This document shows, piece after piece, positions 15,906 to 22,701 of a stretch of 64,000 bases of DNA. This DNA is from Amycolatopsis nigrescens CSC17Ta-90 (GTDB taxonomy: Bacteria > Actinomycetota > Actinomycetes > Mycobacteriales > Pseudonocardiaceae), in assembly GCF_000384315.1 (NCBI RefSeq), contig NZ_ARVW01000001.1:124001-188000 (forward strand), in the 5' to 3' direction. The first letter of the stretch is position 1. Every line of letters starts with the position of its first letter. The notes under the pieces are model-generated. The model was not told the origin of the DNA. It saw only the letters and a list, made by a program, of their open reading frames with translations, and made no database searches. A program made the translations under genes and the position numbers.

Positions 15906-17056
15906 CGCGCGCCCCCGGCCGGTGCCGACAGCCGTTCGAACGCCTCCCGGCGGGCGCGCACCCGCGAGTCCTCCGCCGCGGCCAGCTCACCGGCCAGCTC
16001 CGCCAGCACCCGGCCCGGTGCCTCGATGTCGATCTTGCTAGCCGCCGAGACCTCGGTCCGCCACTGCTGGGGCACCGCGGAAAGCCCGCCCAGCGCACCG
16101 CAGATCGCGCCGGCCATGGTCGCGATCGAGTCCGCGTCGCGGCCGTAGTTCACCGCGCCGAGCACCGCCTCGCGGTAGTCGCCGCCGGTGAGCACCAGCA
16201 GCCCCAGCGCCACCGGCAGCTCTTCGATCGACTTCGTCCGGCTCGGCCGCCGGGCATCCGGCGACGGCTGCCGGTAATGCGGGCCCACCGTGTCGAAAGA
16301 CGCGACGGCCTCCCGCAGCGCGGGATTCCCGGTGCGCCAGTCCTTCTCGCCATCGGCGGCCGAGCACACCGCCTCGATCGCCGCCCTGGTGCCGTCGTGC
16401 GCGAGCGCCAGGCAGGTGTCCACCACCGCGGCCGGGGTGGCGCCGGGCGCCATCGCCGCGGCGACCGCGGCCGCGAACACCCCCGCCGCCTCACGCCCGT
16501 AACTCGACTGGTGCGCCCCGGTGATGTCGATCGCCTCGTGGTAGGCGCGTTCCGGATCCATCGCGTTCACCACGCCCACCGGCGCCATGTACATCGCGGC
16601 CCCGCAGTTGACGATGTTGCCGACCCCGGCCTCCCGCGGGTCGACGTGCCCGTAGTGCAGCCTGGCGACCAGCCACTTCTCGGCCAGGAACAGCCGGCTC
16701 AGCAGCAGCGCGTCCGTCTCCAGCTCCGGCACCCAGCGCTTGTCCCCGATCAGCCGCGGCACCAGGCCGTCCGCCACGGCGTACGCGTCGAGATGGCCGC
16801 GCCGCTCCGCGTACACCTCCACCAGCGCGTGCGTCATCAGGGTGTCGTCGGTGATGTGCCCGTCGCCCTTGTGGTACGGCGCGATCGGGCGGGCCGTGCG
16901 CCAGTCGCTGAGGAACGGGCCGACCACACCGGTGACCCAGCCGCCGTGGCGCTCTCGGATCTGCTCCGGCGTCCAGCCCTCCGTCGCACCGCCCAGCGCG
17001 TCCCCGACGGCGGCCCCGGCCACGGCACCGATCGCCTTGTCCTGCAACTGATTCAC
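15902..17056 (-). CDS. ADP-ribosylglycohydrolase family protein (first copy)
   Basis: The 384-residue protein has all main DraG-type signatures: KAIGAVAGAAVGDALGGATEG near the start, GDGHITDDTLMTHALVE (TDDT metal ligands, around residues 67-77), and NYGRDADSIATMAGAICGALGG near 300. The fold is an all-alpha di-metal hydrolase of ribosyl bonds. The GTG at 17056 follows GGGAGGGG. It is 39 bases behind the ABC solute-binding protein and coupled by ATGA to a second, more divergent copy, so the two may act in sequence on related substrates or form a hetero-oligomer. A cytosolic protein by sequence. Confidence 0.87.
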   Translation of the reverse strand: MNQLQDKAIGAVAGAAVGDALGGATEGWTPEQIRERHGGWVTGVVGPFLSDWRTARPIAPYHKGDGHITDDTLMTHALVEVYAERRGHLDAYAVADGLVPRLIGDKRWVPELETDALLLSRLFLAEKWLVARLHYGHVDPREAGVGNIVNCGAAMYMAPVGVVNAMDPERAYHEAIDITGAHQSSYGREAAGVFAAAVAAAMAPGATPAAVVDTCLALAHDGTRAAIEAVCSAADGEKDWRTGNPALREAVASFDTVGPHYRQPSPDARRPSRTKSIEELPVALGLLVLTGGDYREAVLGAVNYGRDADSIATMAGAICGALGGLSAVPQQWRTEVSAASKIDIEAPGRVLAELAGELAAAEDSRVRARREAFERLSAPAGGAR

Positions 17057-17095
17057 GAAACCCCTCCCACGCCCTTCACTTCGCCACCTTCGGAA

Positions 17096-18370
17096 TCACT
17101 GGTTGACCTGCGACCAGCCCTCCGTCAGCCGCTTGCCGAGATCCGGCAGGCTGATCTTGTCCGCCAGGTACTGCTGGAAGGCCGGGGTCGCGATCTGGTC
17201 CTTCCAGCGCGGATAGTTGGTCACCGCCTGGAACGGCGCGGCGACCAGGTTGCGCGCCCCGTCCAGGGTCTGCTTCCAGCCGTTCTCGCCACCGGTCGCC
17301 TTCATGATCACGTCACGGGCCTCCTGGGTGGCCGGGATCAGCCAGTCGCCCTCCCCGACCGCGGCCAGCCGGTCCGCCTGCATGAAGTAGTTGATGAACG
17401 CGGTCGCTTCCTTGACGTGCTCGCTGCCCTGCGACACCGACAGCGTCTGCGGGTTGGCGGCCTGGTTCGCCGAGCTGCCCGAAAGCGGCGGCAGCACCGT
17501 CCACTTGAACGAGTCCGGAGCCTGCTCGGCGATCTGCTGGGCCACGTAGTTGCCCTGCACCACCATCGCGAACTCGCCGGCGTAGAAGCCGGGCAGCACG
17601 TCGGTGCCGGACTGGGTCAACGTGGTCGGCGCGAGCGACTTGTCCACATAGGCCATGTCGTGGATGCGGCGCGGCACCTGGTTTTCGTTGTCCCCGACGC
17701 GAACCTGCGCATCCCGGTCGGTGCCGGTGAAGTACGTGCCGCCGAAGTTCAGCCCCAGGTTCATCATCGGCGCGGTCGGCGACTTGAGCCCCCAGCCGAC
17801 CCCGAAGGAGCCATTCGCGGTCGCCTTCTTCGCCATCGCCTGCAGCTCGTCCCAGGACATGCTCGGCCCGCTCGGCACCTCGATCCCGTTCTTGCTCAGC
17901 AGGTCGGTGTTCGCCATGACCACATAGGACTGCAGCAGGGTCGGCGCCGCGTAGGTCTTGCCCTCGGCCGAGACCACGTCCCATAGCTCCTTCGGCACGG
18001 AGTTCTTGACCTCCGGCGCCAGGTCACCCGAGATGTCGGCCAGATAGCCCTGCGGGATGAACCCGGAGATGTCGGCCGCCTCGTCGTGGATGATGTCCGG
18101 CGCGGTGCCACCGGCGAACTGGGTGACCAGCTGGTCGTGCACCGAGCTCCAGGTGCCCTGGCTGTACTCGACCTGGATGTCGGGATGCGCGGTGTTCCAG
18201 TCCTGCACGATCTTCTGCACGGCGGCGACCGACGCGGGTTGGAAGGCCAGGCTCTGGAACTTCAGGTTGACCTTGCCACCGCCTTCGCCGCTGTCCGAAC
18301 CGCAGCCGGTGAGCAGTCCGGCGGCGGTCACCGCGGTCACCGCGGCGACCCCGATCCTGGTAAGTCTCAT
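17096..18370 (-). CDS. Sugar ABC transporter solute-binding lipoprotein
   Basis: The 424-residue protein is a family 1 extracellular binding protein. It begins with a lipoprotein signal: MRLTR, a hydrophobic run, then LLTGCGSD, the lipobox with the Cys to be lipidated. The mature part has VQKIVQDWNTAHPDIQVEY, FAGGTAPDIIHDEA and YAAPTLLQSYVVMANTDLL, the usual cleft segments of oligosaccharide and glycerol-phosphate type binders. ATG 18370 follows AAAGGAGTGGAG. It lies between the two permease genes and the ADP-ribosylglycohydrolases, so its ligand is probably their substrate. No ATPase gene is in the operon; a shared MsiK-like ATPase elsewhere is the usual solution in actinomycetes. Confidence 0.93.
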   Translation of the reverse strand: MRLTRIGVAAVTAVTAAGLLTGCGSDSGEGGGKVNLKFQSLAFQPASVAAVQKIVQDWNTAHPDIQVEYSQGTWSSVHDQLVTQFAGGTAPDIIHDEAADISGFIPQGYLADISGDLAPEVKNSVPKELWDVVSAEGKTYAAPTLLQSYVVMANTDLLSKNGIEVPSGPSMSWDELQAMAKKATANGSFGVGWGLKSPTAPMMNLGLNFGGTYFTGTDRDAQVRVGDNENQVPRRIHDMAYVDKSLAPTTLTQSGTDVLPGFYAGEFAMVVQGNYVAQQIAEQAPDSFKWTVLPPLSGSSANQAANPQTLSVSQGSEHVKEATAFINYFMQADRLAAVGEGDWLIPATQEARDVIMKATGGENGWKQTLDGARNLVAAPFQAVTNYPRWKDQIATPAFQQYLADKISLPDLGKRLTEGWSQVNQ

Positions 18371-18428
18371 CTCCACTCCTTTGTGGTCGATGTTTCTTGC
18401 ACCCGAGTGTCTGTTTCGGCCGGTGCGC

Positions 18429-19265
18429 TCACCCCTTGACCGCACCGGCCAGCAACCCCGACGTGAGCCGGCGCTGCATGATCGCGAACACCAGCAGGCT
18501 GGGAATGGTGGCCAGCACCGAGCCCGCGGCCAGCGGGCCGAGGCTGACCTGCCCCTCGGCGCCGACGAACCGGGCCAGCGTCAGCGGCAACGTGCGCAGG
18601 TCCGAGTCCTGGATCAGCACCAGTGCGAAGAAGAACTCGTTCCACGCCGAGATGAAGGAGAACATCGCCACCGCGACCAGTCCCGGTCGCAGCAGCGGCA
18701 GCACGATGCTGACCAGGATCCGGATCCGGCTCGCGCCGTCCACCGCGGCCGCCTCCTCCAGGTCCACCGGCAGCGCCGTCACGTAGCCGCGCAGCATCCA
18801 CAACGCGAACGGCAGGGTCCAGACCAGGTACACCAGCACCAGCCCGGGCAGGGTGTTCAGCAGCCCGAGCGAGCGCAGCAGCACGAACAGCGGGATCACC
18901 GTCAGGATCACCGGGAACAGCTGGCTGACCAGGATCCAGCCGGTGGCCACGCCCCGCAGCCTGGTCCTGAACCGCCCCAGCGCATACGCGGCGGGCAGCG
19001 CCACGACCACCGTCAGCACCATGCTGCCCAGCGCGACCAGCGTGCTGTTCAGCGCCGACCGCAGCAGTCCCGGCAGGCCGAAAGCCGCGGAATAGTTGAT
19101 CCAGTGGAAATCGTGCGGGATCAGGCTCGGCGACACCGACGCCAGCTCGGTCGGCGACTTCAGCGAGACCGAAAGCAGCCACAGCAACGGAAAGCCGAGG
19201 AAGACCAGATACGCCAGCAGCGCCAGGTACTGCCCCACCCGCCCGGCCGCGCTAGTCCTGTTCAC
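18429..19265 (-). CDS. Sugar ABC transporter permease (MalG type)
   Basis: The 278-residue protein has six hydrophobic helices and the EAA loop that contacts the ATPase: DLEEAAAVDGASRIRILVSIVLPLLRPG near residue 180. Order and sequence match MalG-like carbohydrate importers. The GTG start at 19265 overlaps the stop of the other permease as GTGA. A gap of 58 bases with a fresh ribosome site follows before the binding lipoprotein. Confidence 0.92.
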   Translation of the reverse strand: MNRTSAAGRVGQYLALLAYLVFLGFPLLWLLSVSLKSPTELASVSPSLIPHDFHWINYSAAFGLPGLLRSALNSTLVALGSMVLTVVVALPAAYALGRFRTRLRGVATGWILVSQLFPVILTVIPLFVLLRSLGLLNTLPGLVLVYLVWTLPFALWMLRGYVTALPVDLEEAAAVDGASRIRILVSIVLPLLRPGLVAVAMFSFISAWNEFFFALVLIQDSDLRTLPLTLARFVGAEGQVSLGPLAAGSVLATIPSLLVFAIMQRRLTSGLLAGAVKG

Positions 19266-20203
19266 CGCTCTCCCTTCCGCACACCGGCGCGCAGGTACAG
19301 CGCTAGGAAGATCACGATGACCACGACCATCGCATCGCCCATCGCGGAGGCGTAACCGAACTGGCCGTACCGGAAGGCCTCGTTGTAGGCGAACAGCATC
19401 GGCAGCATCGTCTGCCCGCCGGGGCCGCCGGCGGTGAGCACGTACACCAGGTCGAAGGAGTTAAAGTTCCAGATGAAGTTGAGCGCGGTGATGGCCAGGA
19501 TGACCGGCCGCAGCTGCGGCAGCGTCACCTTGGCGAACCGGCGCCAGGTGCCGGCCCCGTCCACCGCGGCCGCCTCGTGCAGTTCGCGCGGCACCCCCTG
19601 CAGGCCGGCCAGCAGGGTGACCGTGGTCTGCGGCATGCCCACCCAGACCCCGACCACGATCACCGCGGGCAGCGCGGTCCGGAAGTCGCCGAGCCAGTTG
19701 ATCCCGGTGTCGATGACGCCGGTCTCCCGCAGCGCCGTGTTCACCGGACCGACCGTGGGATCGAGCAGCAGCCGCCACATGATCGCCACGATCACCGGCG
19801 GCATCGCCCACGGGATCAGCATCAGCGTGCGCGCCAGCCCCCGCAGCCGCAGGTTCTGGTTCAGCAGCAGCGCCAGCCCCAGTGCGAGCAGGAACTGCAG
19901 CACGGTCACCGAGACCGCCCAGAGCAGCCCGATCAGGAAGGAGTCGAGGAACAGCTCGTTGTGCCAGAGCTTGACGAAGTTGTCCACCCCGACGAAATCG
20001 ATCTTGGTGCCGGCCCCGGCGCGGGCGTTGGTGAAACCCAGGTAGATGCCCCAGGCCAGCGGCACCGTGCTGAGCACCAGCACCGGGATCAGCGCGGGCA
20101 GCACCAGCATCCATGCCTCGCGCGAACCCCGGCCCCGCCCGGTGTTCCGCACCGGCACCGGGGCGGTCCGCGGCGGCTCGACCATCGGCGCCTTGGTGAC
20201 CAT
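19262..20203 (-). CDS. Sugar ABC transporter permease (MalF/UgpA type)
   Basis: The 313-residue protein has six membrane helices, an N-terminal basic tail and the EAA loop (LHEAAAVDGAGTWRRFAKVTLPQLRPV). The helix pair around WAMPPVIVAIMWRLLLDP is typical of the MalF/UgpA partner of two-permease sugar importers. ATG 20203 overlaps the LacI stop (TGATG), so translation is coupled to the regulator. It works with the MalG-type permease and the lipoprotein downstream; the ATPase must come from elsewhere. Confidence 0.92.
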   Translation of the reverse strand: MVTKAPMVEPPRTAPVPVRNTGRGRGSREAWMLVLPALIPVLVLSTVPLAWGIYLGFTNARAGAGTKIDFVGVDNFVKLWHNELFLDSFLIGLLWAVSVTVLQFLLALGLALLLNQNLRLRGLARTLMLIPWAMPPVIVAIMWRLLLDPTVGPVNTALRETGVIDTGINWLGDFRTALPAVIVVGVWVGMPQTTVTLLAGLQGVPRELHEAAAVDGAGTWRRFAKVTLPQLRPVILAITALNFIWNFNSFDLVYVLTAGGPGGQTMLPMLFAYNEAFRYGQFGYASAMGDAMVVVIVIFLALYLRAGVRKGER

Positions 20204-21228
20204 CAGCGCCGCCCCTTCCCGCGCGCGAGCGCGGTGGACGAGCGCAGCACCAGTTCGGGCTGCACGGTGACCCTGCCGGTGGCCCGCGCCGGTTCAGCCA
20301 GCCGGTCCAGCAGCATGGTGGCGGCGATCCGGCCGCGTTCCTCCGAACCGAGCGACACGCTGGTCAGCCCTGGGGTTGCCAGTTCGGCGAGCTCGGTGTC
20401 GTCCATCCCGGCCACCGCGATCTCCTCCGGCACGCGCAGCCCGCGCGCCCGCAGCAGCCGCATGGTGCCGATCGCAAGCAGGTCGTTGGCGCAGAGGATC
20501 GCGTCCGGCCGGTAGTGCTCCAGCAGCGCGGCGGTCGCCTTCTCCCCCGCGTCGTGCGTGAAGTCCGCGGCGACGACGGTCTGCTCCGGCGCGATCGGCC
20601 GTTCGAGTGCGCGCATCGCCCGCCGGAAACCCCGCGAGCGCGCGATCCCCGGCACGGTGTCGATCGGCCCGTTCACGAAACCGATCGCCGCCCGGCCGGT
20701 GCCGGCCAGATGCCGCACGGCCAGCCCGACACCGCGGGCCGAGTTGGCGCGCACGTTGTCGATGTCCACCCCGGGCGGCAGGCTGCCGACCACGGTCACC
20801 GGCACCGGCGCCCGCCGCAACTCGGCGACCAGCTCGTCGGTGATCCGCAGCGGGCTGAGGATCAGCCCGTCCGCATAGCCCCGGTGCAGCCCGCGGATCA
20901 GCTCGATCTCGTCCAGCGGGTCGGCGCCGGTGGCGGAGACGACCAGCCGGTAGCCCGCGGCGCGGACCACCTTTTCGATCGAGCGCATCATCGCGACGTA
21001 GACCGGGTTGCCGAGATCGGCCACGGCGAACGCGAGTTGCTCGGTGCGGCGAACTTTCAGCGAGCGGGCCGTCGCGTCCACCACGTAGCCGAGCTCGTCC
21101 GCGGCCTGGCGCACCCTGGCGACCATCTCCGGACTGGCCGACGCCCCGTTGAGCGCCCGCGACGCCGACGCCACCGAGACCCCGGCCCGCCGGGCCACTT
21201 CCGCGAGGGTCGCACGGTTCGCCGTCAC
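20203..21228 (-). CDS. LacI-family regulator heading the sugar/ADP-ribosylglycohydrolase operon
   Basis: The 341-residue protein has the LacI DNA-binding head (ATLAEVARRAGVSVASASRALNG, then VARVRQAADELGYVVDATARSL as hinge) and a periplasmic-binding-like effector domain. I chose GTG 21228, ahead of which GGGAGCG lies at good distance; the ATG at 21291 in frame would place the operator-like DNA inside the gene. The gene is first in an operon of nine and is followed by permeases with overlapping stop/start, so it regulates its own operon. Two LacI-type boxes lie just upstream. The effector is probably a sugar or ribosyl compound. Confidence 0.9.
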   Translation of the reverse strand: MTANRATLAEVARRAGVSVASASRALNGASASPEMVARVRQAADELGYVVDATARSLKVRRTEQLAFAVADLGNPVYVAMMRSIEKVVRAAGYRLVVSATGADPLDEIELIRGLHRGYADGLILSPLRITDELVAELRRAPVPVTVVGSLPPGVDIDNVRANSARGVGLAVRHLAGTGRAAIGFVNGPIDTVPGIARSRGFRRAMRALERPIAPEQTVVAADFTHDAGEKATAALLEHYRPDAILCANDLLAIGTMRLLRARGLRVPEEIAVAGMDDTELAELATPGLTSVSLGSEERGRIAATMLLDRLAEPARATGRVTVQPELVLRSSTALARGKGRR

Positions 21229-21244
21229 CAGTCGCTCCCGTCCT

Positions 21245-21258
21245 TGGAATCGATTCCA
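21245..21258. promoter_or_regulatory. LacI-type operator 1
   Basis: TGGAATCGATTCCA is a perfect 14-base palindrome with the central CG typical of LacI/GalR boxes, 17 bases ahead of the chosen lacI start. Confidence 0.75.
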
Positions 21259-21309
21259 CGGGAGTCTGGATGGTGGCTCAGTAGCTGTCAACCATAGAAG
21301 CTAGTTGGG

Positions 21310-21323
21310 TGGAAACGTTTTCA
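21310..21323. promoter_or_regulatory. LacI-type operator 2
   Basis: TGGAAACGTTTTCA is a near-perfect palindrome with a central CG. It lies 65 bases from operator 1, so looping by a tetramer or dual occupancy is possible. Confidence 0.7.
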
Positions 21324-21348
21324 TCGGCGACTGGCCCTTACCGACCTC

Positions 21349-21388
21349 GTGAGTGAAAACGGTTGCCCCGGCAACACTTTTCACTCAC
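21349..21388. terminator. Strong hairpin downstream of the SDR gene
   Basis: GTGAGTGAAAA pairs with TTTTCACTCAC (11 bp); an inner GTTGCC/GGCAAC stem of 6 bp closes on a 2-base loop. It follows the SDR stop on the minus strand and separates it from the LacI promoter. Confidence 0.75.
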
Positions 21389-21406
21389 GACCGTTGACCT
21401 GGGGGT

Positions 21407-22177
21407 TTAGGGCGCCATGCCGGCCAGCTTGCCGCCGTCCACCGGCAGCGTGACGCCGGTGACGAAGGACGAAGCTTCCGAGCACAGCCACACCGCCGCC
21501 GCGGCGACCTCCTCCGGGCTGCCGATCCGGCGCATCGGCAGCCCGTGCGCGACGTGCTCCCGTGCCTGCTCGCCGGCCTGGCGCAGGGCGGCGGTGAAGA
21601 TCGGCCCCGGCGCCAGCGCGTTCACCCTGACCCCGGCGCCGGCGTAGTCGAGCGCGGCGGTCCTGGTCAGGCCGACCACGCCGAACTTGGTGGACACGTA
21701 CCCGGCGATCCCGGCAACCGCCTCCAGGCCACCGGTCGAGGACATGTTCACGATCGCGCCGCCACCGCTGTCCAGCATCGCCGGGATCTCGTACTTCATG
21801 GACAGGAAGACCCCGCGCAGGTTGACCGCCACCGCCTCGTCGTACTCCTCGATGCTCAGCTCGGCCAGCGGGGTCGGCCGGTGCCGGGCGGCCGCCGCGT
21901 TGTTCACCGCCGCGTCGAGCCGGCCGTAGGCGCCAAGGGTCTGCTCCACCAGCCGCCGCACCGAGGCCGGGTCGGCGACGTCGGTGGGCACGGCCAGCGC
22001 CCGGCCGCCCGCCGCGGTGATCTCCTCGGTGACCGCGGCCAGCTGCTGCTCACCGCGGGCGGCCAGCACGACCGTGGCGCCCGCCTGGCCGAACGCCTTC
22101 GCGGTGGCGGCGCCGATGTCGCGGCTCGCACCGGTCACGATCGCGACGCGGCCGGTCAGCGGGCGGGCGGTGCTCAT
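21407..22177 (-). CDS. Short-chain dehydrogenase/reductase (classical SDR)
   Basis: The 256-residue enzyme shows the classical SDR plan: cofactor motif VAIVTGASRDIGAATAKAF, PTDVADPASV, VNNAAAA, the catalytic Ser in IVNMSSTGG and YVSTK as the catalytic Tyr/Lys pair. The C-terminus LCSEASSFVTGVTLPVDGGKL is the usual cofactor and dimer segment. The start is ATG 22177, after AGGAG; a longer open frame upstream lacks signals. It lies 44 bases downstream of the NTF2-like gene on the same strand and is probably co-transcribed. NAD or NADP preference and substrate are unknown. Confidence 0.9.
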   Translation of the reverse strand: MSTARPLTGRVAIVTGASRDIGAATAKAFGQAGATVVLAARGEQQLAAVTEEITAAGGRALAVPTDVADPASVRRLVEQTLGAYGRLDAAVNNAAAARHRPTPLAELSIEEYDEAVAVNLRGVFLSMKYEIPAMLDSGGGAIVNMSSTGGLEAVAGIAGYVSTKFGVVGLTRTAALDYAGAGVRVNALAPGPIFTAALRQAGEQAREHVAHGLPMRRIGSPEEVAAAAVWLCSEASSFVTGVTLPVDGGKLAGMAP

Positions 22178-22221
22178 CTCTGCTCCTACTGGTCGATTCG
22201 GTCGATCGGTCCCGGACGTGC

Positions 22222-22620
22222 TCAGCGGCCGGGAATCGGCGGCGCGCCCGGCGTCCCGGCGATGAAGCTCGAATGCACCCCGGCGAGCTGCCACTGCCCG
22301 GCCGGCTTGACCACCACGATCGTCACCCGCACCTGGCTGGGGATCGGGTGCCCCTGGTAGGCGCCGTCGACCTGCTGCGTGGCGATGACCACGGCGGTGT
22401 CGCCGTAGAGCCGCACGCTCGGTTCGGTCACGTCGAAGGAGGTGTAGGTCAGCGCGCTGGTCTCGTGCCGGGACAGCCAGTCCTCTTTGGACAGCGTGAA
22501 GCCGAGCGGGCCGACGCCGGTGAAGTCCTCGGCAAGGTAGCCCCCGAGCGCGGCCGCGTCGCCGGCCACCTCCGCCGCGCCCCAGCCGGACAGGAACTCG
22601 ATGATCTCCGATTCGCTCAT
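22222..22620 (-). CDS. NTF2-like / SnoaL-like small protein
   Basis: The 132-residue protein has the cone-shaped NTF2-like pattern: a helical start (SEIIEFLSGWGAAEVAGDAAALGGYLAEDFTGVGP), then curved strands including VRLYGDTAVVIATQQVDG and VRVTIVVVKPAGQWQLAGVHSS. Members serve as steroid-isomerase-like enzymes, polyketide cyclases or calcium/calmodulin-type association domains; no clear catalytic set is seen here. The neighbours are an SDR on the same strand and a divergent LAL regulator, which may control the pair. Confidence 0.82.
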   Translation of the reverse strand: MSESEIIEFLSGWGAAEVAGDAAALGGYLAEDFTGVGPLGFTLSKEDWLSRHETSALTYTSFDVTEPSVRLYGDTAVVIATQQVDGAYQGHPIPSQVRVTIVVVKPAGQWQLAGVHSSFIAGTPGAPPIPGR

Positions 22621-22701
22621 GCCCCGACCCTAGGAGCAGCCATGACCCATCCGAATCAGCGAAATCGCCAGTCTCAGGGGTGAGGCGCTACCTTCGGAGT
22701 C

